DNA from: RGIG3013 sp045538935
Lineage (GTDB): Bacteria; Bacillota; Clostridia; Oscillospirales; Acutalibacteraceae
Direction: 5' to 3'
Length of the DNA: 64,000 nucleotides
NCBI GenBank assembly: GCA_045538935.1
Contig: JAZQEI010000022.1
Location: forward strand, 232,851 to 296,850
Below are positions 28,896 through 36,452 of this stretch, piece after piece. The translations under genes were made by a program, and so were the position numbers. Under the pieces are notes generated by a model. It made no database searches. It was not told the origin of the DNA and saw only the letters and a program-made list of their open reading frames with translations. Each line of letters begins with the position of its first letter. The first letter of the stretch is position 1.

Positions 28896-29795
28896 TTATG
28901 CAATTGCAAAAATGGTCTGCTCTTTGTTTTTCTTAACAAAAAGGTCGTAGTAAAGTCTAAAATCTACTACGTAAGAGTCGGCTAAAATGTTTTCATCGGG
29001 TGTGAAAACTCTTAAATTTTCTACCTTTTTAACAAGTGTTGCCGAGCCCTTAGGTAAAACAACCGCTCTAATATTTGTGGCGTCCTCTGTTGGTGCAAAG
29101 CCACCCTCGTTGGCAGAAGATCCGCTATTGAATTCGTAGTCAGACATCATTCTGTTGGCCGAAACGGGTATAATAGCGCAGCCGTTAAGTGTGTTTACCT
29201 TAAAGTTAGCATCGCCCTGCTTAAAGTCAGATGTAACTATCATTCTGGTAAGCTCGGGAGAGTTCATAAGTAGTGCGTAAAGAGTTGGATCTACAAAAGC
29301 AATAAGCTGTTCGTCGGAATAACCGCTCTTTTCGTCTACCGCGTTAATTGCGGCAATTAAATCTTTAATAGCAGTTTCTTCTTTAAACTCGGTAACGTTG
29401 CCGTTTTTTGTTGCTACCTTGTAAAGAGATGAAATATTGTAGGCGTCCATTTCGGGAATAACCTGAGTGCGAGTAAACTCGCCTGCAACCTTGCCTACTA
29501 AATCTGCTACGCCGCTCTCGTCGGCATCTTGTGCGTCAATGGGTAACTGACGGCCACGGTCTTTAGTTAAGGTGTAGCTTGTTTGCTTTACTGCAGTGTC
29601 ACCCACGGGGTAGCCGTTTTCTCTTGAGTAGTCGCCAAGGCCTACAAACTCAATGTCGGGCATAATTACGGTGTTTGCGCCAACGAATTTAGACTTAAAT
29701 GCGCCGTCAGCAAACATACCTGTTTTAGATTTTTGTGATATAATTTTGTCGATTTCGGTTGAATAACGCGATGCGTATAAAATGTTGTTTGCCAT
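28896..29795 (-). CDS. Phage major capsid protein
   Basis: This 299-residue protein follows the scaffold gene. Features typical of Clostridia phage capsid proteins are MANNILYASRYSTEIDKI at the N-terminus, the central TLTKDRGRQLPIDAQDADE, QVIPEMDAYNIS and a C-terminal KVENLRVFTPDEN...SYVVDFRLYYDLFV. AAAGGAG precedes the ATG. The high-expression style of the ribosome binding site and the intergenic gap on both sides fit the most abundant virion protein. Confidence 0.85.
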   Translation of the reverse strand: MANNILYASRYSTEIDKIISQKSKTGMFADGAFKSKFVGANTVIMPDIEFVGLGDYSRENGYPVGDTAVKQTSYTLTKDRGRQLPIDAQDADESGVADLVGKVAGEFTRTQVIPEMDAYNISSLYKVATKNGNVTEFKEETAIKDLIAAINAVDEKSGYSDEQLIAFVDPTLYALLMNSPELTRMIVTSDFKQGDANFKVNTLNGCAIIPVSANRMMSDYEFNSGSSANEGGFAPTEDATNIRAVVLPKGSATLVKKVENLRVFTPDENILADSYVVDFRLYYDLFVKKNKEQTIFAIA

Positions 29796-29829
29796 TTATT
29801 TTTTCTCCTTTAATTTTTGTTTTGGTTTT

Positions 29830-30441
29830 TTATTTGCCCCATAAACTCTTTATAAATCGGTCGGCAATGGGGTCTTCTGATTGGTTGGTAGACAGCGAGC
29901 CTACCGAGGTGTTTGCCGCATTTTCGGTTGCGGCTTTAATTTTGTTTTGCTGTTTTTCGGTTAAATATTTATGTAACAAATAGGCATAGCCTAAAGGCAT
30001 ACCGCTGTGCGCTGCCTCTAAAACAGCAGGCGGTATATCGGCAACAGATTTTATTTCGTCGCCAAAGTCTTGCTGTAAATTTAAAAACTCATTTGCAATT
30101 CTTTCGTTAATGTCTTGCGCTGCAGCCTCTTGGTTTTGGTTTTGATTTGTGTTTTCAAGCGACTCTAAAAACTGCTTTACGCTTTGATTACTGCCCTGGG
30201 CCAAGGCTTCAAGGCGGTCTTTAATGGTTGAATAATGCATTCCCATTTCGGCAAATTGCTTTGCCTCGTCTTTAGTTAGGCCCTTTGTTTGCTTTAAATA
30301 TTTAATTTCTAAAAACGGCTCGGCACCTTCTGTGGCAGGAAGTGTGTCGGGTGAATTTTCTTCGCTCTCGCCGGCTTGCAAGGGCGAAGATGTATTTATA
30401 TTATCGGACATGGCGGTCTCGATATTTAACGTGTTTTCCAT
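29830..30441 (-). CDS. Phage scaffolding protein
   Basis: This 203-residue acidic, Gln/Glu-rich helical protein has a low-complexity N-terminus and coiled-coil middle (LKQTKGLTKDEAKQFAEMG). It lies directly upstream of the capsid gene, as scaffolds do. It would guide procapsid assembly and be removed on packaging. AGGAGAACAAAATG start. No protease domain is seen in it or next to it. Confidence 0.75.
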   Translation of the reverse strand: MENTLNIETAMSDNINTSSPLQAGESEENSPDTLPATEGAEPFLEIKYLKQTKGLTKDEAKQFAEMGMHYSTIKDRLEALAQGSNQSVKQFLESLENTNQNQNQEAAAQDINERIANEFLNLQQDFGDEIKSVADIPPAVLEAAHSGMPLGYAYLLHKYLTEKQQNKIKAATENAANTSVGSLSTNQSEDPIADRFIKSLWGK

Positions 30442-30459
30442 TTTGTTCTCCTTACTGTT

Positions 30460-30672
30460 TTAAATTTTGTTGTTGTTTTGGGTATTTATAGAGCCGTCAA
30501 AATACCAAAAGTCTTTTTCGGCTTTTTTTATGCGTTTTATTTCTATGCTTTCTTCTTTTTTAGGCTTTTGAAGCTTGGTTTTTTGGTGTGATTTTTGCTT
30601 TGTTCCTGCAAAAAATCCCAAGCAAACCGATATTGCCCACAAAATTATTAAACTTAAAAGCGAAAAAATCAT
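30460..30672 (-). CDS. Small single-pass membrane protein in the phage cluster
   Basis: This 70-residue protein has an N-terminal membrane helix (MIFSLLSLIILWAISVCLGFF) and a Lys-rich tail. The ORF reads open to 30780, but the ATG at 30672 has a G-rich site made by the end of the terminase gene and begins one base after its stop. It lies between terminase and scaffold. Unknown role. Confidence 0.55.
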   Translation of the reverse strand: MIFSLLSLIILWAISVCLGFFAGTKQKSHQKTKLQKPKKEESIEIKRIKKAEKDFWYFDGSINTQNNNKI

Positions 30673-30673
30673 A

Positions 30674-31996
30674 TTATCCCCCCCAGTTGCTAAGCATTTC
30701 GGAAAATTCTTTGCGCTTTTTTGATTGATTTTCGCGTGGTTTAAAAAACCGAACATCAAAAAATGCATATCGCATGGCATCCATTAGATGATTATTGTTG
30801 TCCTCTGGCAGAATTTTGCCGTTTTCGTTCTTTTTATTAGAATATTTATAAGAGCAAAGCTCGTTTATGGTGTTTTTGCACCTTGGATGCACAAAAATTT
30901 TGTATTCGCTTATTTTGTCTATACCGTTTAAAATTGAGTCCTTACCCTTAACGCTGGGTGCTATTCTAATAATTCCGAGCCGTCTTAAATCGTCGTTAGA
31001 TTTTGGCTCGGCGCTGTCGGCCCTAATGCGCTCTTTTGAGTAGCCTTTTTGCTTTATAAGTTGCGCAATATCGCAGTTTAGCATTTTGGTTTTGTAGTGT
31101 TCGTCAAAAATAAAAATCTCTTTTTTTACAGGGTTTGCGTAAAACGCAATAAAGGCGGTGGGGTCGTTAACATAACCGTAGTCGAGCCCGAAAAATGCGC
31201 GGTATTGGTAAGATGTGTTATCGGTTGCGCCCAGAGTTTTTTCATCAAAATCTAATACCTGCCAGTTTTCAAAAACAAGACCCTCAGCAATGCCCCAGTT
31301 GCCCAACCCCGCCACCGAATATTTACGGTAGTTTGTGTTCTTTAAACGCTCAAAAACCTCTATATCGGCTTTGTCTAAAAACTCGTTTATAAGATAATTT
31401 ACCTTGTAGGTAGATATTTGAGGCGTCTTTTTAGCATCGAAAAACCGCTTTTTTAGCCAATGGTCTGCGCTCCATGGGTTAAAGGTGAGTGTTGTTTGTT
31501 TAAACAGCGGTTTTGCTATTTTACCGCGTGGAATCGATAAATCTAATTTGTCAAAATCGGCTTCACTCTGAAGCTCAAAGGCCTCCTCAACCCACACCCA
31601 ACAAAGACTCCCGGTTGATACGGTGGTAGATGCAATTTTTAAAACATCATCGAACCCGCGAAAGAGTATTTTCTGACCGGTTGGAATAAAGGTCATTTCT
31701 AGCGGAGATGTGGTGTTTTTCCATAAATGAGCAACACCTAACTTTTCTTGCGCCCATTTAAGCTGTGCATAGGTGGAGTCTTTGTGGGTGTTTAGTACGG
31801 CGCGCACAACCAAAAGGTTAGATCCCTTGTAGCGCATTAGCCTGTATATGTAATTTAGCGCGGTGGTGGCCGATTTTTTACTGGCCTTGCCTCCCATTAG
31901 CACGCGGTAACGAGATTTATCGGACCAAAATTTTTTATAGCCGCCGCCCACAATGCTTGGCAAATATACCTTTTTAAAACCAGTGTTTTCACTCAA
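30674..31996 (-). CDS. Terminase large subunit
   Basis: This 440-residue ATPase/nuclease is the DNA-packaging motor. It has a Walker A-like MGGKASKKSATT (near residue 33), Walker B VWVEEA (near 133), and RNase H-like nuclease motifs FFGLDYGY (near 272), RADSAEPK and NHLMDAMRYAF. The ORF is open to 32047, but the TTG at 31996 has GGAGAGG nine bases upstream and overlaps the small-subunit stop by eight bases. Earlier starts would lie deep inside the small-subunit gene and lack a site. Confidence 0.9.
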   Translation of the reverse strand: MSENTGFKKVYLPSIVGGGYKKFWSDKSRYRVLMGGKASKKSATTALNYIYRLMRYKGSNLLVVRAVLNTHKDSTYAQLKWAQEKLGVAHLWKNTTSPLEMTFIPTGQKILFRGFDDVLKIASTTVSTGSLCWVWVEEAFELQSEADFDKLDLSIPRGKIAKPLFKQTTLTFNPWSADHWLKKRFFDAKKTPQISTYKVNYLINEFLDKADIEVFERLKNTNYRKYSVAGLGNWGIAEGLVFENWQVLDFDEKTLGATDNTSYQYRAFFGLDYGYVNDPTAFIAFYANPVKKEIFIFDEHYKTKMLNCDIAQLIKQKGYSKERIRADSAEPKSNDDLRRLGIIRIAPSVKGKDSILNGIDKISEYKIFVHPRCKNTINELCSYKYSNKKNENGKILPEDNNNHLMDAMRYAFFDVRFFKPRENQSKKRKEFSEMLSNWGG

Positions 31997-32234
31997 GCAA
32001 ATCGTCCTCTCCAAAAAACATAACCGAGTCGGTGCCGACACTGTCATCGCAATCGGAAGTATCTACAAAAATTCCCGCCGCCTTGGCCTTTAATTCCGAT
32101 GCCTTTATTCGTTGCCGAATGTCGATGCTATCATCATTAATAATCTCGCTCCAAAAATTTATTAATTCTTCTATGGCCTTGGCTTTGTCTAATTTTTGAC
32201 TGCTGCTGTCTGCCTTCTTTTCTTGCTTTTTTAT
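31989..32234 (-). CDS. Terminase small subunit, apparently starting at ATA
   Basis: An uninterrupted 81-codon frame ends eight bases inside the large-subunit gene. The product contains EELINFWSEIINDD followed by RQRIKASELKAKAAGIFVD, the recurring C-terminal core of small terminase subunits, and an acidic tail. The frame has no ATG, GTG or TTG in its first 70 codons. ATA at 32232-32234 stands seven bases after a perfect AGGAGG, and an in-frame TAA lies 15 bases before it. The GTG inside AGGAGGTG is in another frame and stops after three codons. Either ATA initiates translation or the ATG has mutated. Confidence 0.7.
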   Translation of the reverse strand: MKKQEKKADSSSQKLDKAKAIEELINFWSEIINDDSIDIRQRIKASELKAKAAGIFVDTSDCDDSVGTDSVMFFGEDDLLE

Positions 32235-32654
32235 GTTAGCACCTCCTTTTTAAAATATATCTCCCTCCTACCCAACCGTCAGCCGTTTGTTCTGACACAA
32301 AAATTTGTAAACAAAAATCATTTCGCCCCTGTCTGATTTTTTCGAATAAACTTCGCGTATTTTGGGCGTGTTTTCTCTTTACGTTTGTTACCTTACCACA
32401 AACCAAAGTATAATGAGGTATAATGTATGTGCTTTGCACAAATTAAGCGTTCCTTTAGAACACGAAGACGCTAACGCTAATGAAGTAGCCTTTGGCTATG
32501 AAGTGTGCTGCGGCACATTAAGGAACGCTTTGCTTAATACAGCGTAAGCGGTACTTCATACGAGCAAATCTCGTGCTTCATGTTTGCGCAAGCAAACACT
32601 TCATTTACAACCTCTTTTGTTTGTTATATAATAACTTTGAAAGTAGGTGCTACT

Positions 32655-33020
32655 ATGCGTGATGATAAACTTTCTAATATCTCTATCGATTTTTCGATCT
32701 CTATAATTAATCTTGTGAAAGAATTAAAACAAAAAAAAGAAACTATTATATCTAACCAAATTGGCAGAAGCGGTACTTCAATAGGTGCAAATATTCATGA
32801 GGCACACTATGCTGTTAGCAAAGCCGACTTTATAAATAAACTACAGATAGCATTAAAGGAAGCAAATGAAACAGGCTATTGGCTTGAAATTTTATATAAA
32901 ACCGAATATATCACACAAGAAACTTTTAAATCTCTTGATAACGTTTGTGCAAACATAAGAGTTTTATTGATTTCGTCCTTAAATACGGTTAAATCACATA
33001 CAGATAATATAAAAAAATAA
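32655..33020 (+). CDS. Four helix bundle protein (23S rRNA IVS-encoded/Avd-like family)
   Basis: This 121-residue protein has the family signature QIGRSGTSIGANIHEA, SKADFINKLQIALKEANET and YWLEILYKTEYI. Relatives are encoded by intervening sequences in 23S rRNA, and a distant branch (Avd) assists diversity-generating retroelements. They form basic homopentamers that bind nucleic acid. The ATG at 32655 has GTAGGTG upstream; a longer frame back to 32580 would run through the hairpin leader and is not preferred. It is opposite in strand to its phage neighbours, as expected for an insertion. Confidence 0.88.
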   Translation: MRDDKLSNISIDFSISIINLVKELKQKKETIISNQIGRSGTSIGANIHEAHYAVSKADFINKLQIALKEANETGYWLEILYKTEYITQETFKSLDNVCANIRVLLISSLNTVKSHTDNIKK

Positions 33021-33046
33021 AAACCCTCAATTTGAGGGTTTTTACT
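33021..33046 (+). terminator. Terminator of the four-helix-bundle gene
   Basis: The stem AAACCCTCAA / TTGAGGGTTT is followed by T5, directly after the stop codon. Confidence 0.85.
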
Positions 33047-33075
33047 ATTTAAACATGTATGACCTATATATTTTC

Positions 33076-33495
33076 TTACAGTCTTAACTTTTCAAGTGCT
33101 GATTTATGTATTTGTTTTATTCTTGCCTCGCTGTAATTAAGCTCACTGCCTATTTGCCAAAAGTTGAGCCTATTATAGCGGTTGTTCTGAGCCTTGCCTA
33201 TGTAATGAAGCCACAAAACCGCGCGCTCGGTATAGTTATCTAGGCCATTTATGGCGGTAAAAATGCGAGTCTTTAAATCGCATAGAGCGTCTATTTGTTG
33301 CTCGGTTTTTGCGTTTAACTGCTCTATTTTTTTAATGCAATTTTTGTAGGCGGTTTTATCTAAAATGTTGTTTTGCGCCTTTAAAATAGAGTTTAGCAAT
33401 GAATTTAAATTTTCTTGGTCTAATATAAGTTCGTTTACGTATGAATCGAGCTGTGCAAATTGTGTTAATATTTTCTTTTTATCTAATACTGTCAT
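33076..33495 (-). CDS. Phage sigma-70-region-4-like regulator (DUF1492/ArpU type)
   Basis: This 139-residue protein has a coiled-coil N-terminal half. Its C-terminal helix-turn-helix resembles sigma region 4 (RAVLWLHYIG...WQIGSELNYSEARIKQIHKSALEKL). This arrangement is typical of late-gene activators of Gram-positive phages, which sit just before the terminase genes as here. GAGG precedes the ATG, which lies within the end of the small Cys-rich gene. It probably drives the leftward morphogenesis operon, now split by the inserted cassette. Confidence 0.8.
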   Translation of the reverse strand: MTVLDKKKILTQFAQLDSYVNELILDQENLNSLLNSILKAQNNILDKTAYKNCIKKIEQLNAKTEQQIDALCDLKTRIFTAINGLDNYTERAVLWLHYIGKAQNNRYNRLNFWQIGSELNYSEARIKQIHKSALEKLRL

Positions 33496-33658
33496 TTTCG
33501 TTCCTCTTATATTTGCAATTTACTAATTCTTCAATATACGTGCTTGAGCATACGGGGCATTCTCTAAACAGTTCGTAGGGCGGATGGTTAAACGAGTGGG
33601 CTTCGTAATGCTCTTTTGGGGCTGAAAACTGAGCATTACAGGTGGCACAAATGTACAT
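33479..33658 (-). CDS. Small Cys-rich (zinc-ribbon-like) phage protein
   Basis: This 59-residue ORF is too short for the usual cut-off. It has CATC near the start and CPVC near residue 34, with His residues between them, which suggests one zinc site. AGGAAA precedes the ATG. It overlaps the regulator gene by 17 bases and is the first gene of the leftward transcript from the promoter at 33733-33761. Unknown function. Confidence 0.6.
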   Translation of the reverse strand: MYICATCNAQFSAPKEHYEAHSFNHPPYELFRECPVCSSTYIEELVNCKYKRNENDSIR

Positions 33659-33732
33659 AAATTTCCTTTCCTTTGGAGCGAGAAAGGCAGGTACGGCAAA
33701 TTAAAATCTGCCGCACTTAATCCACATCACCG

Positions 33733-33817
33733 ATTATACATAAAGTGTGAATATTTGTCAACATCTTCCTATAAATTTTTTTAAAATGTTGACAATTATT
33801 CACGAAAGTGGTATATT
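33733..33817. promoter_or_regulatory. Mirror-image divergent promoters and putative repressor operators of the phage cluster
   Basis: The leftward promoter has TTGACA at 33756-33761 and TATAAT at 33733-33738, 17-base spacer. The rightward promoter has TTGACA at 33789-33794 and TATATT at 33812-33817, 17-base spacer. Both contain the same 17-mer around the -35 box, TGTTGACAA(A/T)TATTCAC, in opposite orientation. This symmetry suggests that the LexA-type repressor binds the shared ATTCAC segments of both promoters. Another TTGACA-like copy lies near 33862. Confidence 0.75.
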
Positions 33818-33904
33818 ATAACTGTAACAAGACATTTTACGACAAAATGTGAAACTATTTTTTGACAAAAATTGTTTTCTATATTTTTTGTTTTTGGTGG
33901 TATT

Positions 33905-34525
33905 ATGACAAATATTTCAAATTTTATTAAAGAGCGCAGAAAGGCGCTAGGGCTTTCGCAAGAAAGTTTGGCTTTACTCACCGGGTATACCGACCGCTCA
34001 TCTATTGCAAAAATAGAAAAGGGTGAGCTAAACCTAAATGCTTCTAAAATAAAGTTAATGGCCAATGCTTTACAGTGCTCGGTAAACGAGCTTATGGGTG
34101 CCGACACACAAGAAAACACTGTTGTTTTTAATATAATTGGTGATATTTCGGCAGGCTACGGCGGTGTTGCCTACGAGCAATACGGGGCCGATACTATAAA
34201 GATTAGCTCGCATTATTTAAATGGCTTAAGTAAAGACAATTTTTTTGTACTGCGCGTTAAGGGGCAAAGTATGTATCCCGCCTTTTGCGACGGTGATTTG
34301 GTGCTGATTAAAAAATGTGCCGCTGTAAATAACGGTGAAGTAGCCGCCGTAATTTACGATGATGAGCTTGGCACTTTAAAAAAGGTAGAGTACCAAAAGC
34401 AAAAAAACACAATGCGCCTTGTTCCGATTAACCCAAATTACGAGCCCGTAACAATTAAAGACGAAGAGCTAAACCACTGCAGAATTTTAGGTGTGCCGCG
34501 ACTTTTAATAAGAGAGTTTGAATAA
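33905..34525 (+). CDS. Phage repressor, XRE helix-turn-helix plus S24 (LexA-type) peptidase
   Basis: This 206-residue protein has an N-terminal XRE domain (residues 1-65: ERRKALGLSQESLALLTGYTD). The C-terminal S24 peptidase domain carries the catalytic Ser in GQSMYP (near 121) and Lys in GTLKKVEY (near 159). The cleavage loop is not a clear Ala-Gly, although ISAGYGG (near 80) contains one candidate Ala-Gly. Such repressors self-cleave with RecA on DNA damage and release the lytic promoter. The ATG at 33905 follows GGTGG; the frame's earlier start at 33872 has no site. Confidence 0.9.
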   Translation: MTNISNFIKERRKALGLSQESLALLTGYTDRSSIAKIEKGELNLNASKIKLMANALQCSVNELMGADTQENTVVFNIIGDISAGYGGVAYEQYGADTIKISSHYLNGLSKDNFFVLRVKGQSMYPAFCDGDLVLIKKCAAVNNGEVAAVIYDDELGTLKKVEYQKQKNTMRLVPINPNYEPVTIKDEELNHCRILGVPRLLIREFE

Positions 34526-34529
34526 ACAA

Positions 34530-34561
34530 AAAAGATGTGAGTTTTTTTACTCACATCTTTT
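34530..34561. terminator. Bidirectional terminator at the right end of the phage cluster
   Basis: The arms AAAAGATGTGAGT / ACTCACATCTTTT surround a T-rich loop, between the convergent repressor and substrate-binding protein genes. Confidence 0.85.
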
Positions 34562-34566
34562 TTTAT

Positions 34567-35559
34567 TTATTTTGTAATGTCAAAATAAAATTCTTCGGTT
34601 GGCAAAATTTGACCGAATATGTTTTTATTTTCTTTATACATTAAATCGAAAAACGCCGAGGTTTTTGCCTGCATTAAACCGCCGGTTAAAACCACCGGTT
34701 TTGCTTTTTCTCCCATGCTGGTTGCCGAGCTTATTCCACCGGCAATTCCGTGCTTTTTGCAATACTCGCCAAGCTCTTTGATGTTGCCCTGTTGCATAAA
34801 GGTATACGACTCTTTGTAGCCCTCTAGCAACTCATTTATTTTATCGGCTTGTCTTTTAGCAAATTTTTTGCTGGACACAAGTGCCATATAGCAAATGGGG
34901 GTATTCTCATAAACTTTATCCCACTCGTCGTTTACATCTACAACAACCCTTGTGTACTCGCTTTTTGCTTCTATTGCCGTAGCGGCGGGCTCTGCAACAA
35001 AACACAGAGAATCAAGGTTCGAATAAAATTCTTCGCTTACCTTAGCATTTGTATCAAAATACTCTACCGTAGTGTTTAACTTTGGGTCTAGACGGTTATT
35101 TAGTAAAACCTGTTGCAAAATGGTATCGGTAAAGCTGCCCTTTTGCTTTGCATATATAGTTTTTCTCTTAAGGTCTTTCATGCCGCTAACGGCGGGCTCT
35201 ATACTGCTTTCTAAAATATAAAGCGGAGCATACGACACAACCGCCGACATTACATATTTGCCTTTGTTGTTATTATAAAGCTTTGCTGCAGAGGGGGTTG
35301 TAGTGGTAATAATATCTACCTTTTTGCTCTTTAAAAGCTCTTCGGCCTCTTCGTAAGTATCTACCACGGTAAATTTGAAGTTTGTGCCTTTGTATTTTCT
35401 GTCTTTTTTGTTTTGCTCAGACTTTTCGACCATTTGTGCAAACGATACACCAACGCTGTCTTTAACAATGGCAACCTTTACGGTCTTTTTGCCACCGCAA
35501 CCCGAAATTAACAGGCAGAGTAACACCGCAACCAAAAAAAGAGATATTAGTTTTTTCAT
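34567..35559 (-). CDS. ABC-type substrate-binding lipoprotein (NMT1/TauA-like)
   Basis: This 330-residue protein has a lipoprotein signal (LLISGC, Cys near residue 21) and a periplasmic-binding type 2 fold: VKVAIVKDSVGVSFAQ at the start, EELLKSKKVDIITTT, LKRKTIYAKQKGSFTDTIL and FVAEPAATAIEAK. Homologues deliver sulphonates, nitrate, pyrimidines or thiamine precursors. No permease or ATPase gene is adjacent, so the transporter partner must be elsewhere. It starts four bases inside the gene upstream (ATGA). Confidence 0.82.
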   Translation of the reverse strand: MKKLISLFLVAVLLCLLISGCGGKKTVKVAIVKDSVGVSFAQMVEKSEQNKKDRKYKGTNFKFTVVDTYEEAEELLKSKKVDIITTTTPSAAKLYNNNKGKYVMSAVVSYAPLYILESSIEPAVSGMKDLKRKTIYAKQKGSFTDTILQQVLLNNRLDPKLNTTVEYFDTNAKVSEEFYSNLDSLCFVAEPAATAIEAKSEYTRVVVDVNDEWDKVYENTPICYMALVSSKKFAKRQADKINELLEGYKESYTFMQQGNIKELGEYCKKHGIAGGISSATSMGEKAKPVVLTGGLMQAKTSAFFDLMYKENKNIFGQILPTEEFYFDITK

Positions 35560-36305
35560 TCCAAAACCACTTTTCTTAATTTTTTGTCGTTTTTAAGTCT
35601 TTTTGCAAGTGCTCTTAATGCGGTTGAAAGATACGGACAGTCGTCCATATACTTTAGTGCGGTGTTTAACAGTTCTTCATCTTCGCCAACGGCTCTTAAA
35701 ATTATTGCCTCGCTTATAATGTTGCAAACTGTTCTGTCGCCGTTTACGTAATTTTCGCAAAGGGTGTCTATTACCTTTTTAAGCTTTTTCTTGTTGTCTT
35801 CCTTTAACTGCGCTTTAAGTTCTACGCAAACAGTTTCTCTAAAGAACTTTATGCACAAAAACTCGCCATATTGCTCAACATGCTCTTTATAAGTATCTTT
35901 AAACTGCGGATAAACCGAAAGCAAGCTAGAGCAAAGTCCGCTAACGTTTACCGACTGGCCTGCGCGTGCTTTTTCGGGTAAATCTACCACCGTTTTTCTT
36001 TGCGGTGTAGGCTTTGCGCCCAAAATACCAAGCATAGTATCGGCAAAGTCTTCGCCGGCAAACTGAGCATCTTTTTTATTGTGGTCTGCCGTAAAGAGCC
36101 ATGCACCTTTTTGCTCAAGGTCAGATACCGCACCGTCTTCTAAAACATCGGCAACAAAGAGTAAAAATTGCTGCTTTTCTTCATTATACTCTACCTTAAA
36201 TGCCTTTTTTTCGTTTTTATATATTCCGTCTTTCTCTTTAAAAGACTGCTCAGCCAAGACACCAAGCATAGTATCTATAAGGGTTTGTAAATTTTGATTA
36301 TCCAT
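35556..36305 (-). CDS. Hypothetical cytoplasmic protein coupled to the binding-protein gene
   Basis: This 249-residue soluble protein has two parts. About 1-95 repeats the motif DTMLGVLAEQ / DTMLGILGAK around a small beta domain (KKAFKVEYNEEKQQFLLFV, GAWLFTADHNKKDAQFAGEDFA). About 115-249 is helical (FLCIKFFRETVCVELKAQL, YLSTALRALAKRLKNDKKLRK). I do not recognise the family. The four-base overlap with the substrate-binding gene indicates co-translation. Confidence 0.7.
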   Translation of the reverse strand: MDNQNLQTLIDTMLGVLAEQSFKEKDGIYKNEKKAFKVEYNEEKQQFLLFVADVLEDGAVSDLEQKGAWLFTADHNKKDAQFAGEDFADTMLGILGAKPTPQRKTVVDLPEKARAGQSVNVSGLCSSLLSVYPQFKDTYKEHVEQYGEFLCIKFFRETVCVELKAQLKEDNKKKLKKVIDTLCENYVNGDRTVCNIISEAIILRAVGEDEELLNTALKYMDDCPYLSTALRALAKRLKNDKKLRKVVLE

Positions 36306-36378
36306 ATTTTTCTGCCTTTCGGATAAATAATTTTTTTATATTGTACCACAAAAAATTTGCTTTGTCACTAATAAATAT

Positions 36379-36407
36379 TTGCATAGTTAGATTATATATG
36401 TTATACT
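36379..36407 (+). promoter_or_regulatory. Sigma-A-type promoter of the DnaD/helicase-loader operon
   Basis: TTGCAT (36379-36384), a 17-base spacer and TATACT (36402-36407) lie 46 bases upstream of the GTG start. Confidence 0.6.
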
Positions 36408-36452
36408 ATATTTCCACAAATTTTTTAACTTTTGTTTAAAGGAGGCAGAACT

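Larger units (their letters stand above)
32408..33046 (+). mobile_element. Putative mobile cassette: hairpin string plus four-helix-bundle gene
   Basis: The first 245 bases have no ORF and are a chain of short hairpins separated by CTTCAT or TGAAGT: TGTGC-GCACA, an outer pair AAGCGTTCC/GGAACGCTT, AGCCtttGGCT, TGTGCtgcGGCACA, CGAG-CTCG and GTTTGC-GCAAAC. A four-helix-bundle gene and a terminator follow. About 115 bases of the leader recur, inverted, at 42416-42571, with a remnant at 41793-41828. It separates the phage regulators from the terminase genes. No transposase is encoded; the mobility is inferred. Confidence 0.55.

Noticed and set aside
32236..32439. 67-codon minus-strand frame between the hairpin leader and the terminase small subunit
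   Set aside because: It starts inside the hairpin repeat and has no ribosome binding site. It might hide a decayed phage gene, but nothing is recognisable.
20553..34566. att sites flanking the phage cluster
   Set aside because: No convincing direct repeat was seen at both ends by eye; a computed search would be needed.
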